NCBI RefSeq assembly: GCF_025698545.1
Contig: NC_068569.1
Location: 7,316,001 to 7,380,000, forward strand
Direction of reading: 5' to 3'
From: Gossypium raimondii
Lineage: Eukaryota; Streptophyta; Magnoliopsida; Malvales; Malvaceae
DNA length: 64,000 nucleotides
The translations under genes were made by a program, and so were the position numbers. The notes under the pieces are model-generated. The model was not told the origin of the DNA, did no database searches, and was given only the letters and a program-made list of their open reading frames with translations. Positions 61,303 to 64,000 of this stretch are shown in pieces. How positions within the stretch are numbered: the first letter of the stretch is position 1; every line of letters begins with the position of its first letter.

Positions 61303-62318
61303 TTAATATTCAGTAGTGGGAAGCTGTTCGTGTGTGTCTGGGGCGATGAAGAAGACCTCATAGACAATAGCTGCAATGGCAGCGCCGACGAATGGGCCGA
61401 GCCAATAGACCCAGTGGTTGTCCCATGTCCAGCTGACCACGGCTGGTCCAAAGGAGACTGCAGGGTTCATGGATGCGCCATCGAAGGCACCACCAGCCAA
61501 GATGTTGGCACCCACAATGAAACCAATTGCAATGGGTGCAATGATCCCAATGTTACCCTTCTTCGGGTCAACAGCTGTGGCGTATACAGTGTAAACCAAA
61601 CCAAAGGTCATCACTATCTCGAAAACCACTGCGTTCCATGCTCCTACCCCAGATGACAAGCTAAATGCTGATGTTGTCTGCATCATATAAACAACTTGGT
61701 TAAACATTAAATTGAAACTTCGGGTTTTTTTTTTTTTTTTTTTTTATCTCAGTTCATATACGTATATATGAAACCTTACCAGTCCACCAGTTGAAAACTT
61801 GAGAAGCAAGCAAGCAACAACGGATCCGAGCAACTGAGCAATCCAGTACAAAATACTCCTGAACAATGTAATATGGCCACCAACAAAGGCACCGAATGTG
61901 ACGGCAGGGTTTACGTGCCCACCTGAGATGTTAGCACCGACGGAAACCGCCACAAACAACGCGAAGGCGTGAGCCACTGATGCCGCTACTAATCCCGCCG
62001 GTGTTGATGAGCCATTGTCAGTGAGCTTGTCTGCACAAAGATACATGCACATAAACGTTGAGGTTGGTTAATTAGGCTTATACATGAAACAGTGCCAATC
62101 GGCATCTTGAAATTCATCAAACTTTGTTCTAACCGAACATGTATTTTAAGTATTTAAGTGGGTTTGAAGAGATCAAGATGCGTACTAAAAGCCATGCCGG
62201 AGCCTTCACCGGCGAAAACAAAGATGAGCATTGAAATAAACTCAGCTAGAGCTGCCTTGAGGGCATCGGATTGGCTAGCCTCCGCCGGGGAGCCTACTGC
62301 AATTCGAGAAATCGGCAT
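61303..62318 (-). CDS. TIP1: Tonoplast aquaporin, TIP1 class
   Basis: Three minus-strand exons, 62186-62318, 61780-62030 and 61303-61677, give 252 residues, a standard length. TIPs carry water and often urea, ammonia or hydrogen peroxide across the vacuole membrane. The six-helix pattern is complete, with NPAV at 85-88 and 199-202. His65 in VAHAFALF and Val202 after the second NPA fit the His-Ile-Ala-Val selectivity filter of TIP1. Cys118 in VVACLLLKF is the TIP1 mercury-sensitive site. The N-terminus [20 protein letters not shown] and the GMAFNKLTDNG junction across intron 1 are typical. I chose the ATG at 62318 and not 62387 because the family starts there. A TATA box and a G-box lie upstream. 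Confidence 0.95.
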
Positions 62319-62440
62319 TCTCCACCCGAAAAGTGAAAATCTAGCTGGGCTTAGAGCTTGAAAACTAAAAAAGAAAATAAAAGCCAATTCGTCGATTCCC
62401 TTATCTCTCTCTCGCTTGCTTCAGCTTTATTCAATGGTAA

Positions 62441-62577
62441 TTATATATAGGGGTCCAATGTAACGACTATGAACCGGACGATCCGGTTTAAAACCGGTAA
62501 CTAGCAAAATTTTCAACAAAAGAATAAATATTGTAGGCGAGGGAGGGCCTCCAAATCGCCCTTATTATGCCACGTGT
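62441..62577 (-). promoter_or_regulatory. TIP1 promoter: TATA box and ABRE/G-box
   Basis: CTATATATAA (62441-62450, minus strand) is about 125 bp upstream of the ATG, and the leader between is CT/GA-rich. CCACGTGT (62570-62577) is a G-box/ABRE core, which would suit control by abscisic acid or light; that is inference. Confidence 0.55.
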
Positions 62578-62579
62578 AC

Positions 62580-64000
62580 GGTAGATGTGGACTTTGATGG
62601 CCAATCCGAGCGCGGAGAATTTTAATCATCGACAGAGAATGACATTGGCGGCACTGGGTTCCCACCCTCTTAAGATTTTGGTTGTTTTCTCTTGACCGAC
62701 CATGGGATTGTTTATAAACGAGGTGACGTGGACGATGGTGGTTAGCTTTGCTGGCCTCATTAAGCCATTATCATGGACTAATCAAGATTAATTAAGGGGT
62801 AAATCCAAATCGTTTATTATCTGTAAAACCGTAAAAATTTAAAGATTTAAGTTCTTAAACAAGTGTGTTTTGACCTTAACTTTTTTCCCAGAATTGTTTG
62901 GTACTAGAAAAGTTTTCGCTTTCAAAATGATTTTAAAATTAAAAAACCTTATGCTGCACTATCTTTTTATGCATAATTTTATTTTGAGTTCGTGATTTTC
63001 CTTTTATATATATTGTTTGGATAATAAAATATACATAAAAGATATTTAATTTTGATTTTATGGATGTATATAAAAGTGCATTTTTCTTCTTTTTCCCTTA
63101 ATTTCCCTTTTAGTTGCGAATTTGAAATTAGGTCAAATTATGTTAGTAGACCCTGTACATTGCCTAAGTTGTTGATTTAGTATTTGTATTTTAATTTGAT
63201 CAATTTCAGTTCTTATACTTTTCAAATTTTGAAATTTTAGTCCGACTAAATGGTAACAATTAAATTTGTTTGGTTAAATTATGTTATTAGTCATATATCA
63301 TGCATAAAGTTGTAGATTTATTTTATATTCCCAACTGAATCATTTTTAGTCACTATATTTCTAAAATTTCAAAATTTTAATTGTAATATAAATGACAATA
63401 GTTAAATCTATTAACTGATTTTTTGTGAGTAATACGTGAAAAGTAGGAAATTAATATGACATTACACGTGTAATAATATGTTTTTATTTCAAAATTGAAA
63501 ATAACATAACTTAACGTAATCAATTTAATAGCTAACTATTTGGTGAAGACTAAAATTTTAAAATTCTACAAGTATAGTGACTAAACCCACAACTTACATA
63601 TTGTACAGATATTAATAGCAAAATTTAGAAAATGAAAGAAAATTATTGGATTATTTTAATCTGTAAACTCATTTCTGCACATTAAACAAATTTGTGGACA
63701 TTAAAAAGTAAATCTCACCTTTGATCTATCACTCTGACCAAGGAATATCATGTGACTTCTTGATCTTGCAAATTCATCTGTACTCCCATCATTAAATTTT
63801 ACAATGAAAGTTGAGGAGATTGTAAATTCTTTTAAACGTGATAGTTGAAATCAATTAAATTAAAATGTTATTATATTTAAAATTTGAGTCCAGATTTCTA
63901 GATAAAATCTACTTCCATCCTTCTAAAACGCAAGTTAAGCAAAAGAAGTTGTTTTTAGGAAATTATTTAAAGGGGTTGCAGCTTTTATGGGACGAAATGA
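62580..64000. repeat. Spacer with MITE-like element at about 63130-63625
   Basis: The left part AAATTATGTTAGTAGACCCT.. CCTAAGTTGTTGATTTAGTA is inverted at the right end (TAAATTTTGCTATTAATA, then TGTAAGTTGTGGGTTTAGTC on the minus strand). A second direct copy of the left part starts near 63283. It is about 495 bp and noncoding, of the abundant 'TTTAGTCC' type. The remaining DNA to 64000 shows no gene. Confidence 0.5.

Overview
The window is nuclear DNA from a dicot plant. Its AT-rich intergenic space is full of degenerate repeats, and its GC-richer split genes have GT-AG introns. Several repeats, above all a 3.3-kb LTR that reads TGTAATAGCCCG at its start on the minus strand, match what I remember from cotton (Gossypium). 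Cotton or another Malvaceae species is therefore my best guess, but it is inference and not proven. All genes below were rebuilt by reading splice sites and checking that the exon phases close.

Layout: a single-exon thaumatin-like PR-5 gene (1324-2070, +); a LINE relic (about 5490-6135, -); a UBC7-type ubiquitin-conjugating enzyme (6838-8628, +) facing a small glyoxalase/VOC-fold gene (9129-10098, -); a second LINE relic (about 10590-11790, +); a UDP-glucuronate decarboxylase gene with eleven coding exons (13117-16274, +); then a tandem segmental duplication. Unit A of the duplication is the 3' part of UXS, a 6-kDa mitochondrial ATP synthase subunit gene (18066-18352, -) and a cytochrome P450 3' fragment (about 18976-19215, -). 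Unit B is a UXS fragment (about 20238-20425, +), a second intact 6-kDa gene (21357-21639, -), a 2.2-kb long-inverted-repeat element with a smaller element nested in it (about 22500-24755), and a complete CYP714-like P450 gene (24884-26806, -).

From about 26.8 to 37.1 kb no host gene is visible. This stretch holds short nonautonomous elements and a tandem array of about 700-bp units, arranged as an alternating A/B dimer of about 1.42 kb. A solo LTR (29938-33244) is inserted into the array, and an inverted partial copy ends it.

The right half holds a conserved gene block: RPS15a (uS8), carrying an in-frame stop at codon 98 (37809-38441, +); a RABE/Rab8 GTPase (41295-44058, +); a TDBD-domain protein (44772-46444, -); an ALP1-like domesticated Harbinger transposase (48647-51964, -); a SOSEKI/DUF966 polarity protein (54918-57648, -); and a TIP1 tonoplast aquaporin (61303-62318, -). 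The set and order RPS15a, Rab8, TDBD, SOSEKI, together with UBC7, UXS and the 6-kDa subunit, recall Arabidopsis At5g592xx-598xx and its duplicate At3g460xx-464xx. That comparison is from memory and has not been computed.

The genes do not form a pathway. They are housekeeping (protein turnover, nucleotide-sugar supply, respiration, translation, secretion, water transport) and defence or hormone-related (PR-5, P450) neighbours, as expected in a plant chromosome arm. The most unusual points are the RPS15a nonsense codon exactly at a splice junction, the segmental duplication with one P450 complete and one decayed, the A/B higher-order tandem repeat, and the P450's altered I-helix.
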